Assembly (NCBI RefSeq): GCF_937616625.2
Contig: NC_065577.1
Location: 7,667,001-7,731,000, forward strand
DNA from: Mercurialis annua
Lineage: Eukaryota; Streptophyta; Magnoliopsida; Malpighiales; Euphorbiaceae
Length of the DNA stretch: 64,000 nt
Reading direction: 5' to 3'
Below the pieces are notes generated by a model that saw only the letters and a program-made list of their open reading frames with translations, did not search any database and was not told where the DNA came from. A program made the position numbers and the translations under genes. Shown in pieces: positions 21,232 to 33,460 of the stretch. Position 1 is the first letter of the stretch. Each line of letters begins with the position of its first letter.

Positions 21232-21824
21232 TGATGGATACCGAATCCTACTGTAAGTATAATGGAGCCGAGTTGCAGGAGATCCACTCTCGGGCGACAC
21301 CGGACTCCCCCTGAAGACGGAAAGATATGAAGGAGATACCGAATCTCTAAGATTCGGTAATACACTAATAAAGACCGAATCCCACATGATCCGCCAAGAG
21401 CGCGTCAGGTCCGGGATTCGGATAAACAACTAAATATGGAAACCTTGTCCTATTTGGACACAAACACTACATATGGAAGGATAAGCTCTACTTTAGGAAG
21501 ATAAGACTATTTAGGAAGACGTTCCTAAATAGGACTCTTATCAGATTAAGGTAGATCTCGACAAATCAGGAGAATCCTTAAGATACGGCCGAATCCCTAC
21601 AAAGTAGGATTCACCTACCTAATACAACTCTACTAGGTATATTCGTCTACTATAAAAGGAGCACGAGGTATGCCTAGAATCACAATTACATTCATATACT
21701 AAAAACGCTGCTCAAAGCTCTAAACTGACTTTAGCATCGGAGAGTTAATCGGACAACCACCGTCCGGTTAGCTTCTACCCTGTTTTGCAGGTTCACTCAC
21801 CGGTTCAGAAGGCAGACTCCATCA
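21232..21824 (+). repeat. 3' LTR of the young gypsy-type element
   Basis: 593 bp, the same as the 5' LTR apart from one A-to-G difference about 60 bp in (CTCAGGCG versus CTCGGGCG). Confidence 0.93.
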
Positions 21825-22499
21825 GTTAGAAATGGAATTAAGAGGAAAAATGTCAAGAAAAGTCCCAAAATAAAGTTCAGGGACTAAAGTGGTAATTTAG
21901 CCACTACGTCTCAAAAATGGATATTTATAAGTTTTGACGGGAAAATATTAATATTGGGATTCGTATTGTTTATCGGATATAAATAATACGTATAAGTTAT
22001 GATTAAAGAGTTAAGTGGTTTAGTTATGGACTAAATTGAACGAAAGAAAAGTTTAAACGATAGTTAATAACAAAAGAATAAAACAAGGATCAAAGAGACC
22101 TTTTAGCCATAATATATAAAGAATTGCTTATGAATAAGAGAATCGGAAGAAGAATAGAGAAGGATCGAGAAATTGAAATCCATTTCACCGCTCATCTTCG
22201 TCAAGCCACCGTTTCGCCGTTCAACGTCCGTTTCGGACGATTTTCGCGTCAATCTCTTCGGAATTCAATTCTCTACCTTCCTCAAACTTCAAAACAAGGT
22301 GAGTTTGGTATTTTAATCACGAAAATTGATGACTAAGGGCTGTTCCGAGTTGTGACGCTACGGATCAACCGAAAGTGATAAAAATCATGTCATTTTTTAT
22401 GTTTTCGACTAGCTATGAGTTGGTTTTGATGTAGCCAACATGTCGGAATGGAGTCGGGAGAATATCGGAGCCAAAAATTGGTTTCGCCCTGCTTAAATC

Positions 22500-22720
22500 G
22501 CGTCCAGCAGGGGGCGCAACGCGCTGGCAGCCAGCGCGACGTGACCAGGCCATTTCTGGCCTGGCGCGACGCGCTGAGGCCTGGCGCGACGTGACGGGCC
22601 AGAAATGGCCCTGGCGCGACGCGCCTCTCCCTTTTCAGGGAATGCGCGACGCGAGGAAGAGGGGCACGACGTGCCCCTCCCTAAAAACACTCGGCACGAT
22701 GTGCTGAGGTCTGACACGCC
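22500..22720. repeat. GC-rich palindrome array in LTR copy 2
   Basis: Repeated short palindromes such as CTGGCGCGACGCGC, GGCACGACGTGCC and the inverse pair GGCCATTTCTGGCC / GGGCCAGAAATGGCCC. It starts about 200 nt after the putative donor, as in the other copies, but the palindromes differ from those of copy 1. Confidence 0.75.
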
Positions 22721-23583
22721 GTGCTCCATCTTGACATTGACTTCTAGATTTGGTAAATACGCAAATGAACGTTATCACAACGGATATAAGTGAGGCAATA
22801 TAGAAATGAACATTATGATGATAATGAATCGATATAAGCATATCAATTAAATAAATACTCAATTAAGAAGTTATCAAAATTGGGAATCGAATATGAAATA
22901 AAATAATGATAACTTAATCTATAACCTAGGGTTTTAGGTTTATAAGATTCACGTTTATGTACTAAACGTGTATTTGACCGATATATGTATCAGACGTGTC
23001 AGCAAGCAGTGGGGTCAGCAGAAGTGGATTAGTACGAGTATATCATCATATCGACTTCATTATAGAGTGGATAGCGGTCACTGTGAGTTGCACTTTACTT
23101 TCACGTATTATATATTAAAGTTATTTTATATAGATATATATATATACTGTTTACACGCATCGCATTATATATAATTGATTGAATTGTTATATGTTTTATT
23201 AATTTTTATATACGAGAACTGGTATGCGATCCGAAGAAACTAGCTACATATTGGGTGTCAATAGGCTGTGTGATCACCAGTATTGAATCAGTCTAGTGTA
23301 TTGCATTTGAGAAATGTTTGGATATGTATGGTATGATATGAATTCGATACGAGGGTGAACTCGGCTACGGTGTAGTTTGAAGTTCCCGTATTTAGTGAGT
23401 TGGACTCACAGCTTGAGATTTACGATTGGGTTGAACAATATATGATTATTCGAGAAATGTGTCGCATGCTAGGATACTAGTTTCGCACGGATCAAATACA
23501 TGTTTATATATTTTATATTATTGTTTTCTTGAGATGCGATGCTATATTTCTATACTAATACTGTTAGTAAATGTCAACTCACT

Positions 23584-23603
23584 CAGTATTTTCCCAAATA
23601 CTG
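23584..23603 (+). other. Conserved stem-loop before the putative acceptor (copy 2)
   Basis: CAGTATTT pairs with AAATACTG around a TCCC loop, 24 nt before the acceptor AG. It is homologous to 4362-4380. Confidence 0.6.
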
Positions 23604-24118
23604 ACCCCTCACCTTTGATGTCTTTCAGGTGCTTAGTTTGTGGACCTAGCTAGAGGCCAATTTTTGAAGTCCATAAATCAGCTGTGTATGTATAGTTTCT
23701 GATTTCTGTGAATGCTGCAGTAGTGGTCCCGTGTGACAGAGTCGTAGCCTAGACAGCAGTACATTTTGATTGTACATATTACTTGCTGTCCCGTTTATAT
23801 GTTTTTGTAGGCTACGTGTTTTACATGTTGTTCACGGCACCAGATGCCGGTGACATGTTTGGATACACTAACTGATGTATATAGTACCGCGAGGCCAGTT
23901 CGTACGAGGTACGGTAACTAGAGCCCGCGAGGTTTAAAAAGTTAATGTAAATATTTGGTCATATGTTATATAAATATGTTTGCTTCCGTGATTAAACATT
24001 ATTTATTATTTGTTTATTATTACAAAAAATTAATAGTGATTTGAGGATTGCTACGGGTTCCGGAGCTACCACTCCCGTTCCCTAGCGCCGGTTGCGGCTC
24101 ATGGGTCGTGACATATCT

Positions 24119-25059
24119 CTACTAAAATATATTATTTTTATAATACGTAGAATTAATTAAATTATTTTTAATGACTCTGATTATTTATAAATCATATAAA
24201 ATTGTCTTATTTATATTATAATAGTTTTAATTAAATAACGTTTTAAATAAATCATAAATTTATCAAAAAAAATATATAAAATAAATTTAAATTAATTATT
24301 ATTTCTTATAAAAAAATAACTTTAATTATTTTTATTAAATATAACATAATATAATATAATATAATATAACCTAACATAATATAATATAATCTATTTATAA
24401 TAAAATAAGATAAAAATAAACCTTCTAAGGTTATTTTATATATAAACAATAACAATTCACCAAAAAAGTATAATCAATCAGCTAGCAACTAGCAGTTCAC
24501 AGCTAACAGATAACAGCTAACAGTTGTTAGTTATAAGTAACAGTTGAACTAAAAAAACTATAAATGGCGGATGCTCATATTTTCAAATCCCAATAATCTA
24601 AGACATAAAATAGTGTTTTAGTCGATGACCTCTGCCACTTTCGTGTAAGACTTTGATATTTATAATCATATATTTAGTGAGCTATTATTATTATCATAAA
24701 ACCAAATAGTTTAGTAATTCGTTGATTCGAATAAACCAATAAAATTGCAAGGGAATATTTTTTAAAAATTCAAAACAATTAAATTTTTTATCAGCTCGAT
24801 TAATTTAAATAATTCGCATTTTAAACCTAATTAATATATTCTTTACCAAACCAAATCGAACAAAAATCATTCGGTCGACTAAATCTACAAGTCGACTATT
24901 TTGCTCTCTTATAGTGTTATGTGAGATTAATTGATCGAGTAAAATGGATATTTTATATGCAACCCTCTTATAACTCACATATGAATGAATTACAAGAGGG
25001 TTGATCCATTTAGACCCATTTAAATCAAAACTATATGCTATCACCCATATTTTATAAGG
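24119..25059. other. AT-rich intergenic DNA
   Basis: It contains a short ATAAT simple repeat at about 24345-24395 and an AACAGCTAACAG-type repeat near 24.5 kb. No gene is seen. Confidence 0.5.
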
Positions 25060-25690
25060 ATTTCAACAAAAATATCTAAAATTTTAAAAATATTAACAAA
25101 AATAATCGTTGATTTTTTTTGTTTATAAAATACCGAGTTGAGTTAAAATAATTTACAAAAATATCAAAAAATGAAAATTATTTACAAAAATACAGTGTAT
25201 ATAATGTTGGTATAATGTCGGTATATTAAAACATATTAACTAGAGAATTTGAAAACAATATTTGGTTTAATATTGGTATAATTTCAGTATACTTTCGGTA
25301 TATCGATAATAATTGTTTTATATATTTCTAGTTGATAACATGTGCACTCTTTTTATATATATTTTCATCATAGTTGGTAGTGAACCAGAAAACTTGTACA
25401 CTGTTGATATAATTTTAGTATATTATTAGTTTAATTTTTAGTATACGATGTGGTGTAATGTTGGTAGAATTTTTATTTAATATTAATAAAATTTCAGTAT
25501 GTTCTAATGTGTATACTCTTGATGTAATATTGGTATAATTTTAGTTTATTAGTATATTTACGTTATACCAACAATATACACTATATTTTTATAATTATTT
25601 TTTATTTTTTTGATATTTTTAGGTCAATTAAATATTTTTATAAATAAAAAAGTCAACTAAGTTTTTCTATAATTTTTTTTTAATAAATGG
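25060..25690. mobile_element. Foldback element with internal TTGGTATAATTT repeats
   Basis: The left arm (about 25060-25215, ending in CAGTGTATATAATGTTGG) reappears inverted at about 25555-25690. Between them words like TTGGTATAATTTCAGTAT recur about eight times in both perfect and changed form. There is no coding capacity. Confidence 0.6.
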
Positions 25691-25949
25691 TATAATTTTC
25701 TTTATCCTATATAGTTTATGAGTATGGGCGGATGAATGTGGATAAAAAAATAAGCATTGAAATATCTTGGCTTTTATTGAATTCAAAGTCCAAATGAAAA
25801 GTGTCCTTTGTGCGTGTATAGTTGGACTATTGTTTGTGTATAAAAGTGGAAATAACTCAAAAAATTGAGTTTATATTTAATTTTGTGAATGGATGAAAAC
25901 ATAAATTCTTAATGAACCATCACCGTCTGCGTGTCGTACTATCGCTCAA

Positions 25950-26236
25950 CAGGGGCGGAGTCAGGTTGTATCAAAGGGGTACCCTAGCCCCTCCCAAAAT
26001 AATTTTTGGCTTGAAAAAGCCCTTGAACTTTCTTTTTTACAACAAAAATATAACAATTATGCTTTGATTATTATGTAATTGGCCACTCTCAACTTTGTTT
26101 TTTCCTTCAAAACATTTTTTTTTATGGTAAATAAAACGTCTACTTAATTTATTTATTTTCAAAATATGGCTATAGCTATTATATATAGACTTTCATATAA
26201 AATTCCCCCTTAAATTAATTTCTGCCTCTACCCCTG
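25950..26236. mobile_element. hAT-type MITE
   Basis: The left end CAGGGGCGGAGTCAGG faces CTGCCTCTACCCCTG at the right end. Flanks are TCGCTCAA (25942-25949) and TCCGTCAA (26237-26244), six of eight alike, which fits the 8-bp duplication of hAT elements. 287 bp, no open frame. Confidence 0.7.
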
Positions 26237-26516
26237 TCCGTCAACTAGCTGGTTAGGTTCAGACAATTACTATTATATTTTTAACTTTGAAACATTTAGT
26301 TAATAAAAATGTTCCCAATCAAAGCCACAATTTTTATAGATGATATAAGTGTTTTTGAATCTTCTACAAACTCTGTCTAAAACTTATAAAACAGACTATT
26401 GTCTTCATATTTTGAAATTTTATTAAAGGTGCAATTAAAACAATTAATCACAGTGCAATGTCAGTCGTTTTTATTGTGGTGTTTATTCGCGTGATTGGTA
26501 GACTGCTTTATTCATA

Positions 26517-26707
26517 CAGTTTTAACCGAATATGAATAATTTGTCTCTGATAATTAATATACATGGTGGATTAAAAATTTATTAATTATTAGAATTATTA
26601 ATTTATTGAATATTTTATAAGACGTAATATTTAAATTGGTTCTCTGAAATTTTATTAATTATTAGAATTATTAATTTATAGAGTATTAATTATCAGAGGG
26701 TTTACTG
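26517..26707. mobile_element. Short relative of the TA-flanked foldback element at 5311
   Basis: Its ends (CAGTTTTAACC ... GGGTTTACTG) and its TCTGATAATTAATA arms match the 5311-5948 element. Both ends border TA. The core TTAATTATTAGAATTATTAA occurs twice directly. Confidence 0.55.
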
Positions 26708-26709
26708 TA

Positions 26710-27551
26710 CCTAATAATTAAAGGATGTATTTTCCTCCAAAAAGATAAAAAAAGAGAATGTATTATAATTCGATACAACTTGCCATACTAGGTTGTCACA
26801 TGTTCTTTTAATTTTATTGTTTTTGGTTAGATATGGTACAACTTCACATCCAATTCCAACTTCTCCTTCTTTTATGAGTGCTAAACCAAATCAGAAAAAT
26901 TTATTCATGTTCTTTAGCTTAATAGAAATTAACTCACAATAAATTTTTTGATATAAAAAATATTTGATTTTTTTTAATTAATTCAAAGTCGTTTGACATT
27001 TCATATATTTCCTAGCCATTATAAATGAAACAGTGTTGGCAACAAAATTAGAGGCGGTTTGATATTTGGTGAAAGAAATTGCCGGTCTGATTCTGAGCCT
27101 TAAAAAATGAATTAAATGGATATGTATGTTTTAAAATTTTTCTAAATCTCAAGATGTTAAATTAATTTTTTGATATTTAAATTAAGTTTAAGTCGTAATT
27201 TATTTTTTCAAATTAAAATTGAATTTTTTTATTTTACTCTATATATTTTAAATTTATTATAATTTTTTAAATCCACCAAAAACTAGAATTATAAACCAAA
27301 ACCAAACAGTTCAAAACTGGTATATTTTATTTAAAATTATTAGTATCAATTTTAGAAAGATAATGAGTAAAAAAATAAGTTTTATGTAAAGCTCATGTAT
27401 GCAGTCGTTTAAAATTTTGTGTCAAAGTTTTACTTTTCATAAAGAATTTATCCAGTTTGAGTGAAAATTAGTCTGAATATGAAAGGTTTAAAGGTGCCAT
27501 TTTATAATTGAAATCAGTTCAGTACATATTATGGTAAAATAAAAAAATAAA
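26710..27551. other. AT-rich intergenic DNA
   Basis: No gene or recognisable element is seen. Confidence 0.45.
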
Positions 27552-27932
27552 GGATTAATCACTCAAAAATTCCTCACCTTTAGTCCCTTTTGCATTATAC
27601 CCCGACGTAGGAATTTTTTCAATTTTACCCTAATTTGCAATTTTATGTTTCAATTGTACCCCAAAATATTAAATTGACCTCTTTTCATTAAAAAAAGTTT
27701 AAAATAATTCTTCATTTTTAGCCTATATTTCAATAAGACCCTAATATTATTAATAATATAAAAAAATTAAAAATTATTTTAAACTTTTTTCTAAGTGAAA
27801 AGAGGTCAATTTAATACTCTGAGATACAATTAAAATATAAAAACCTAAATTAGGATACAATTGAAAAATTTCCTACGTCAGAGTATAACTGTAAAAGAAA
27901 TAAAAGGTGAAGGGGTTTTAAGTGATTAAGCC
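27552..27932. mobile_element. Mutator-type foldback MITE (GGMTTAATCACT termini)
   Basis: GGATTAATCACTCAAAAATT at the left returns inverted as GTTTTAAGTGATTAAGCC at the right, and the inverted homology continues to near the centre. Flanking 9-mers AAAAATAAA and TAAAATAAA agree at eight positions. 381 bp. Confidence 0.75.
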
Positions 27933-27994
27933 TAAAATAAAATAAAATAAACTTCAAAAATAAGATAAATAAAAATTACTATATAAAATTTTAA

Positions 27995-28375
27995 GGTTTA
28001 ATTACTTAAAAACCACCCACTTTGAATTTTTGTTTCGTTTATATCCTAACCTAGGAAAAAATTCATTTATACCCTGACGTATGTGTTTATATTTCACCTC
28101 TACCCCGAAGCACTAAATTAATCTCTTTTTATTTAGAAAAAAATTTAAAATAGTCCTTCATTTAGAGAAAAATTCATTTTTAATTAAACTCTAATTAGTT
28201 TAGGTTAAAAATGAAGAACTATTTTAATTTTTTTTTTAAATGAAAAGAGATTAATTTAGTGTCTCGGGGTAAAGGTGAAACATAAATACATACGTCAGGG
28301 TATAAATGAATTTTCCTAGGTTAGAGTATAAACAAAAAAAAAGTTTAAGATAAGTGGTTTTTAAGTAATTAAGCC
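27995..28375. mobile_element. Mutator-type foldback MITE with a perfect 9-bp duplication
   Basis: The ends GGTTTAATTACTTAAAAACC and GGTTTTTAAGTAATTAAGCC are inverse copies. AAATTTTAA occurs on both sides (27986-27994 and 28376-28384). 381 bp and almost fully self-complementary, so a transcript would fold into a long hairpin. It is a diverged sibling of the element just to its left. Confidence 0.85.
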
Positions 28376-28384
28376 AAATTTTAA

Positions 28385-29880
28385 ACATAAAAAGAAAAAA
28401 AATTATTTCTCATCATCTATATATCCTAATCAGCTGAATTGTAGTTTAGACAAGCATTTCCCAAGTTGTACCTACATTAAATATGGTCACAAAAGGATTT
28501 CGGAATCCCACTTACAATAAGCCAACTACTATTTCATTGACCTAAAAATACATCGCAATCATCTTTTACATGTGCATTGAATCCTACTTTAAAATTTTAG
28601 GTCAACATAGGAGTCTTACTTATAACTGTTACACCCTCCCATTCACTAAAATTGCATTACCATATCTTACTAAAATTAATCTTTTAAAAATTAAAGTGCG
28701 AATTCCAATAAAATATCAAACGTTTGCGGATTTTATCAGTTATAATCAAACCTTTTAAAATCGATTAGTTTAACACATTTTGGAATATTTGAAATCTTTT
28801 CAAATTATTCTTGAATCAAAAAGGAAAAATTTGTTATTCGTAAATTTATTAAACTAACCGGTTTTGAATGATATGTGATATTTGAAATCTTTTTTAGTTA
28901 AATTAATTAAAATTGGCTAATTTATCCCATTCACGAATGACAAGTTGTTCGGTTTGATTCACGAATGACTAAAAAAAATTTCAAGTATCCCAGAATGGGT
29001 TAAACCGGCCGATTTTGAAAGATCTGATTATTACTGACAAAATACGAAAATATCTGGTATTTTATTGGGTAAATTAATGTTTTAAAGTTAAAAATTTACA
29101 AACATTGGAACAAACAAAGTTTACAAAGTTAATCTTTGAACCAAACAAGTCGTTCCAATCTAATTTTTGTTTTTTAATTTTATTTATATTAGTACTTTTC
29201 TGGGTTTTTAAATATAAAATTGAACTAAACCAAAAAAAATTAAAGTTCACCATGTATGTACAAAAGAAAATGAAATTTATGTTTCATTCAATTTGGATTC
29301 AATATTTTTGTATTTTGTGATGTTTTTATGTATTTATCTAAACTATATACTATCGAAAAGAAATTAAAACAAAGATAATGAGATATATATGCTGGAATAA
29401 ATTTTTTATTCTATCAAATTGTATTCTCCTGCCATTTAAAAAAGGACAAAATAATCTTACCATTTGATTAATCATTAGGTACTAGAAAGAGACTGATATG
29501 CAATTGTTTATCTTATAATTTAAATCATTTGAAAAATAAATATAATTAAATAATATAATTTTATAATTTTATAATTTTATAATTTATAATTTGTTCATCT
29601 TATATTTTATAATTTATTAATTTTGTCCACTTTATTAACTTTTTATATAATATTATTCATCTTATAAAAATATCTAGGTCCATCATTAGATTCCGTGATG
29701 ATCAACATATTATTAACAATATTTGACTAGAAATAGTAGAGAATTGGACTAGAAATAGTAAAGAGATTGACTAAAAATGATAAGTACCATACATTACAGG
29801 AACAAAAATTATAGAATAAGATGAAATCTACTGTACTACATTACAGTCTGTTTGTTTTAAGCTAAATAATTAAAAAATAC
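28385..29880. other. AT-rich intergenic DNA
   Basis: No gene is supported. Several TTTTATAATTTTATAA stretches lie near 29.55 kb. Confidence 0.45.
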
Positions 29881-29991
29881 CAAATCTTTTATAAAAAATT
29901 TATAAGAGTCTAAATATTTCAATTTTATCTAATTTATTTTGAAATATATAATTTCTTCTCAATATTGTTCAACTACACAATTTTACTTATA

Positions 29992-30026
29992 TGGCGCTGA
30001 TGTGTGGCATTGCCACATCAGCGCCA
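29992..30026. repeat. Hairpin TGGCGCTGATGTG ... CACATCAGCGCCA
   Basis: Thirteen-bp perfect arms surround a 9-nt loop. AT-rich flanks (about 29885-30130) show weaker inverted similarity, so this is probably the centre of a decayed MITE. Confidence 0.65.
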
Positions 30027-30238
30027 CTTAGGCGCCACATGAATAAAATTATATAATTGGAAAATATTGAAATAATATCATGGGTTTCAGGACAAATTGG
30101 CTAAAATTTAAAGGTTTTAACTTTTGTGAAACTTCCATAAAAGGTTTAATCTTTTTTGCTTATTTGGCTTTTGCTTTATAACCAAATTTGTTAACAAAAG
30201 ATGAAATTAAACTTAAATTATATTGGAATAATTTTATA

Positions 30239-30610
30239 TGTTTAATGTTTTAAAAACACTCGACTTTTTAATTCCTTTTAAATCCTATCTTGACGTTGAA
30301 AACTGATAAATTTTACCATATTTTGCATTTTCTCGTCTCAATTGTACCCTTAAACATTAAATTGATATTTTTTTAATTTGAAAAAAAAATTACAATAATT
30401 CTTCAATTGATCCTTTTTGTAATAAGTTGACCTTTTTGCATTAAATTGATTTTTTTGAATTTGAATTTTTATAAATAAAAAATATTAATTTAATGTGTAA
30501 GGATACAATTGAAACAAGAAAATGCAAAATATGCTAAAAATTAACCAATTTCAGTGTCAGTGTAGAATTAAAAAGGTGCTAATATGTCGAGTGTTTTAAG
30601 GCATTAGGCC
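30239..30610. mobile_element. Mutator-type foldback MITE (decayed sibling)
   Basis: The left TGTTTTAAAAACACTCGAC is inverted at the right as GTCGAGTGTTTTAAGGC, and inner arms around CAATTGTACCCTTA match in inverse. Flanks AATTTTATA and AATTTAATA agree at seven of nine sites. Confidence 0.65.
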
Positions 30611-31171
30611 AATTTAATAACATGAATTTAATAAGATTTATGGCTTTATGTCTATAAAACGTCAAATTCACAAATCTAGAGTTTTATCATTCAGATAGAA
30701 TTAAAAATTAATAAATGTATACGAACAATTTTAAAATAATCAAATTCTACTAACAAGTAGATGGATATTAATGTTCCCATCTCGTAGGAGAAAAACAATT
30801 ATTAGTTTTTAATATTGTTGTAATATAAGTTAATCTTAATTATTTGGCTTATTTTTTTAATAAATAATTAAACACTTTTTTGGTTGTTTTTCTAAGTGAA
30901 TATTTATTTTGGTGATTTTTCACTAATTGTGTGCTTATTTTGATGATTAGTGGATGACTCGTTTTTTTTTGCTGGTGGATGTACATTTTAATGCAAACCC
31001 CTAAAACTCTTATGTTACTTATTGATTTTGCTATATTGTTATTTATTTATCAAATTCATAATTAAGTACCTACTGGATGGTTTCGATTCCGCTGTGCATA
31101 TCAATCCGGTAACAAACCGGTCACGACAATTGTTATCAAAGATTCAACAATCAGTATCAATGTTATAACAT

Positions 31172-31183
31172 TGGTATTAGAGC
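31172..31183 (+). other. Primer-binding site, initiator-Met type
   Basis: TGGTATTAGAGC differs at one base from the standard TGGTATCAGAGC and lies directly after the 5' LTR remnant. Confidence 0.7.
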
Positions 31184-33460
31184 CAATTTGATTTCATATT
31201 TAATATGAATTCTGATTATTATGGCAACAATATTATTTATAGAATTTTGTAATTTAAAGGGAAAATTACTTGACACGATAAAAATAATTTGGAAATATAG
31301 AAACCACAAATTTTAAGGTGCTAAAGTTGTTGATTGAAGACAGACTTGGTTATGCACAATTTTCGGGACAATTTTGCGATGGAGATTAATATGCTATTCT
31401 ATTCTACAAAAAAAGAAAAGTATGACTTTTTCTAAGTACACCGCTTAAGAATTTTATAGAGTATTTATAAGATGAATTATTGAGATAGCCTCTTTGTACT
31501 CTTTTGATACTTTATAAGTGATTTAAATCTAATAATTACTTTTAAGAGTTCTTTAAATATAGAGTTTTTTTAGGCATAGTCAGATTTTGATAAAATCATG
31601 ATATTGTAAAAGAAATTTGTGTTTAGATTAACTAACAATCTTAGACATAAGATTGATTATAACGTTTGTTATTTGAAATGTCGTCACTATTAGATCATTC
31701 ATAAGTCATTTTTAATTAGCTAATGAACCGGTCTAGGCTAAAATTGTAGCAGATCAAAAATTTATGCAGATTCAGGTTGTTCATGTCACATGTGCGTCAA
31801 TTACGATTGGTTTTTCGACTATAATTGAGTTGATAGTGGGGTGTAGTTATGAGTAATGGTCAATACATGCATAGTTTTGGCTATTTGTTCAGTCAAGGGA
31901 AAGATGCATAATGAGATGGTTACGACAATAATTAATGTTTAATATGATCTCTAAATACACATGTCTGGTATCTCAATATATAAGACTACAAGTATTATGG
32001 ATTATTTGGCGATGAAGTGAGATTGAATGATGCACTTATGAAGTATGCTTATTGGTTGGCCGACTTATGAAAATTAAGGGATATACTACGACCTCAACAT
32101 TTTTTTAATTTAATTATTATAGGCTACTAATGACGTTTGTTTATGGTATCGGTTTTAAGACAAATACACTTCAAAATTTTGTAAAATTTTAATTGATACA
32201 CCGGAAGATAGTAAATCTTCAAGTCATTTCGGTTTCAACAAGTTTAAGACGTTCTTGAATCTTTTATGGTCCTCCTTAAGGACCTCTTTCAAAATAAGTT
32301 CAGTTTGAATTTAAAATGGATAAAGCGGAGCATAACAATAATCATAGTTTATTGGAAAATTCAAGTTAAGGTGGAGACTGTTGGAATATGCCTAAAGTTC
32401 TATTTGCAATAAGACTTTATTAGTGATGTATTTCGGAGAAAAATAATTTTGTCATTATTAACTAATTAGGAAGTATAATCCAATTATGACTAATACTCCT
32501 AATCTCATATGAATTATTTATTCATTATAAATACATTAACTCATTCATATTTTAGAATATCTATTACAAAAGAAGCTCGACAAACAATGTAAATATTGAT
32601 GTGAATAAGGGGAAAAAGAAAAGTGTATGTGATGTGAGGAATTTCAGTTAATACTAACCCTTTTGAGTTACTTCTTATAGAGAGTTAAATAATATTTTAT
32701 GGTTTTTTTTCTAAGGGAAAATTTACTAGAGATGTTCTTTATTTAGTGATTTTTCATCAATTTTGTTCTCCTTTTGATGATTTGTGGATGACTCAATTCA
32801 TTTTCCCATGTATGTACGCTTTAATTGCGAACCACGTAAATCTCTTGCGATACTAATTTATTTTACTATATTGTTGTTTTTGATCAAATACATAGTTAAA
32901 TACCTAACGAATGGTTTCAATTCTGCTGTGTATACCGATGCGGTCACAAACTGATAGGGGTATAAACGAGTTGTGCTACTCGTGAGTTACTCGAAATCGG
33001 CTCGAAAAATTCGAGTCGAGCTCGAACTACTCGATTTTCATCTTGAGCCGAGTTCGAGTATCAATTACTAAGACTCACGAGTCTAAACGAGTGTAAACGA
33101 GCTTGTTATAAAAAAATATATTAAACTTTTATATCTCTAAATTTAGACTTGTCTCATATAAATTGGTCAAATTACAAACTATATAGTGAAAAAAATTAGA
33201 ATACATCAATTATGATTATTTTAGTAATAATTTTTATTTTTATTAAAATTAAGTCTAGTTCAAGCTCGAGTAGCTCGAATATTGTTTGAGCTCGAGCTCG
33301 AGCTCGAGTAGCTCGAATATTATTTGAGCTCGAGCTCGAATATTGTTCAAGCATGAGCTCGAACTTAAAATTTAAACCCGTTCGAACTCGAGCTCGAGGT
33401 CGGATTTGTAAAAGACACTCCAACTTGGCCTAATTCGGGTTTGGCCCGGCTCGTTTACAC

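Larger units (their letters stand above)
14996..21824 (+). mobile_element. Young non-autonomous gypsy-type element, Tat-lineage-like
   Basis: Two 593-bp LTRs (14996-15588 and 21232-21824) begin TGATGGA and end TCCATCA. By eye they differ at a single site. The element is flanked by GTTAG at 14991-14995 and 21825-21829. Order: 5' LTR, primer-binding site, gag-protease, a decaying tandem array, two antisense frames, a G-run polypurine tract, 3' LTR. No reverse transcriptase, RNase H or integrase is present, so it depends on an autonomous relative. Gag-protease plus a minus-strand extra ORF is a plan known in the Tat branch (Ogre/Retand-like) of plant gypsy elements; the lineage call is by resemblance only. 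Confidence 0.85.
22299..23628 (+). other. Putative leader intron inside the LTR (copy 2)
   Basis: The donor is CAAG|GTGAGT, 186 nt after the TATA box. The acceptor is GATGTCTTTCAG at 23627-23628. The layout matches copy 1. A CT-rich leader of about 180 nt precedes the donor. Confidence 0.45.
14831..24113 (+). mobile_element. Solo LTR of the same gypsy family (copy 2), split by a younger element
   Basis: The LTR starts TGTAATATCCC at 14831 and ends GGGTCGTGACA at 24113, flanked by TATCT at 14826-14830 and 24114-24118. Taking out the nested element 14996-21824 and one GTTAG duplication leaves about 2.45 kb. It matches copy 1 in order: TATA box (TATATAAA, 22113-22120), donor, palindrome array, stem-loop, acceptor, and the end motif CTACGGGTTCCGGAGCTACC. 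No internal region remains. Confidence 0.88.

Noticed and set aside
31080..31190. Sequence with GGTTTCGATTCC resembling a tRNA T-arm
   Set aside because: No matching acceptor stem or A box. It lies in the copia LTR before the primer-binding site.
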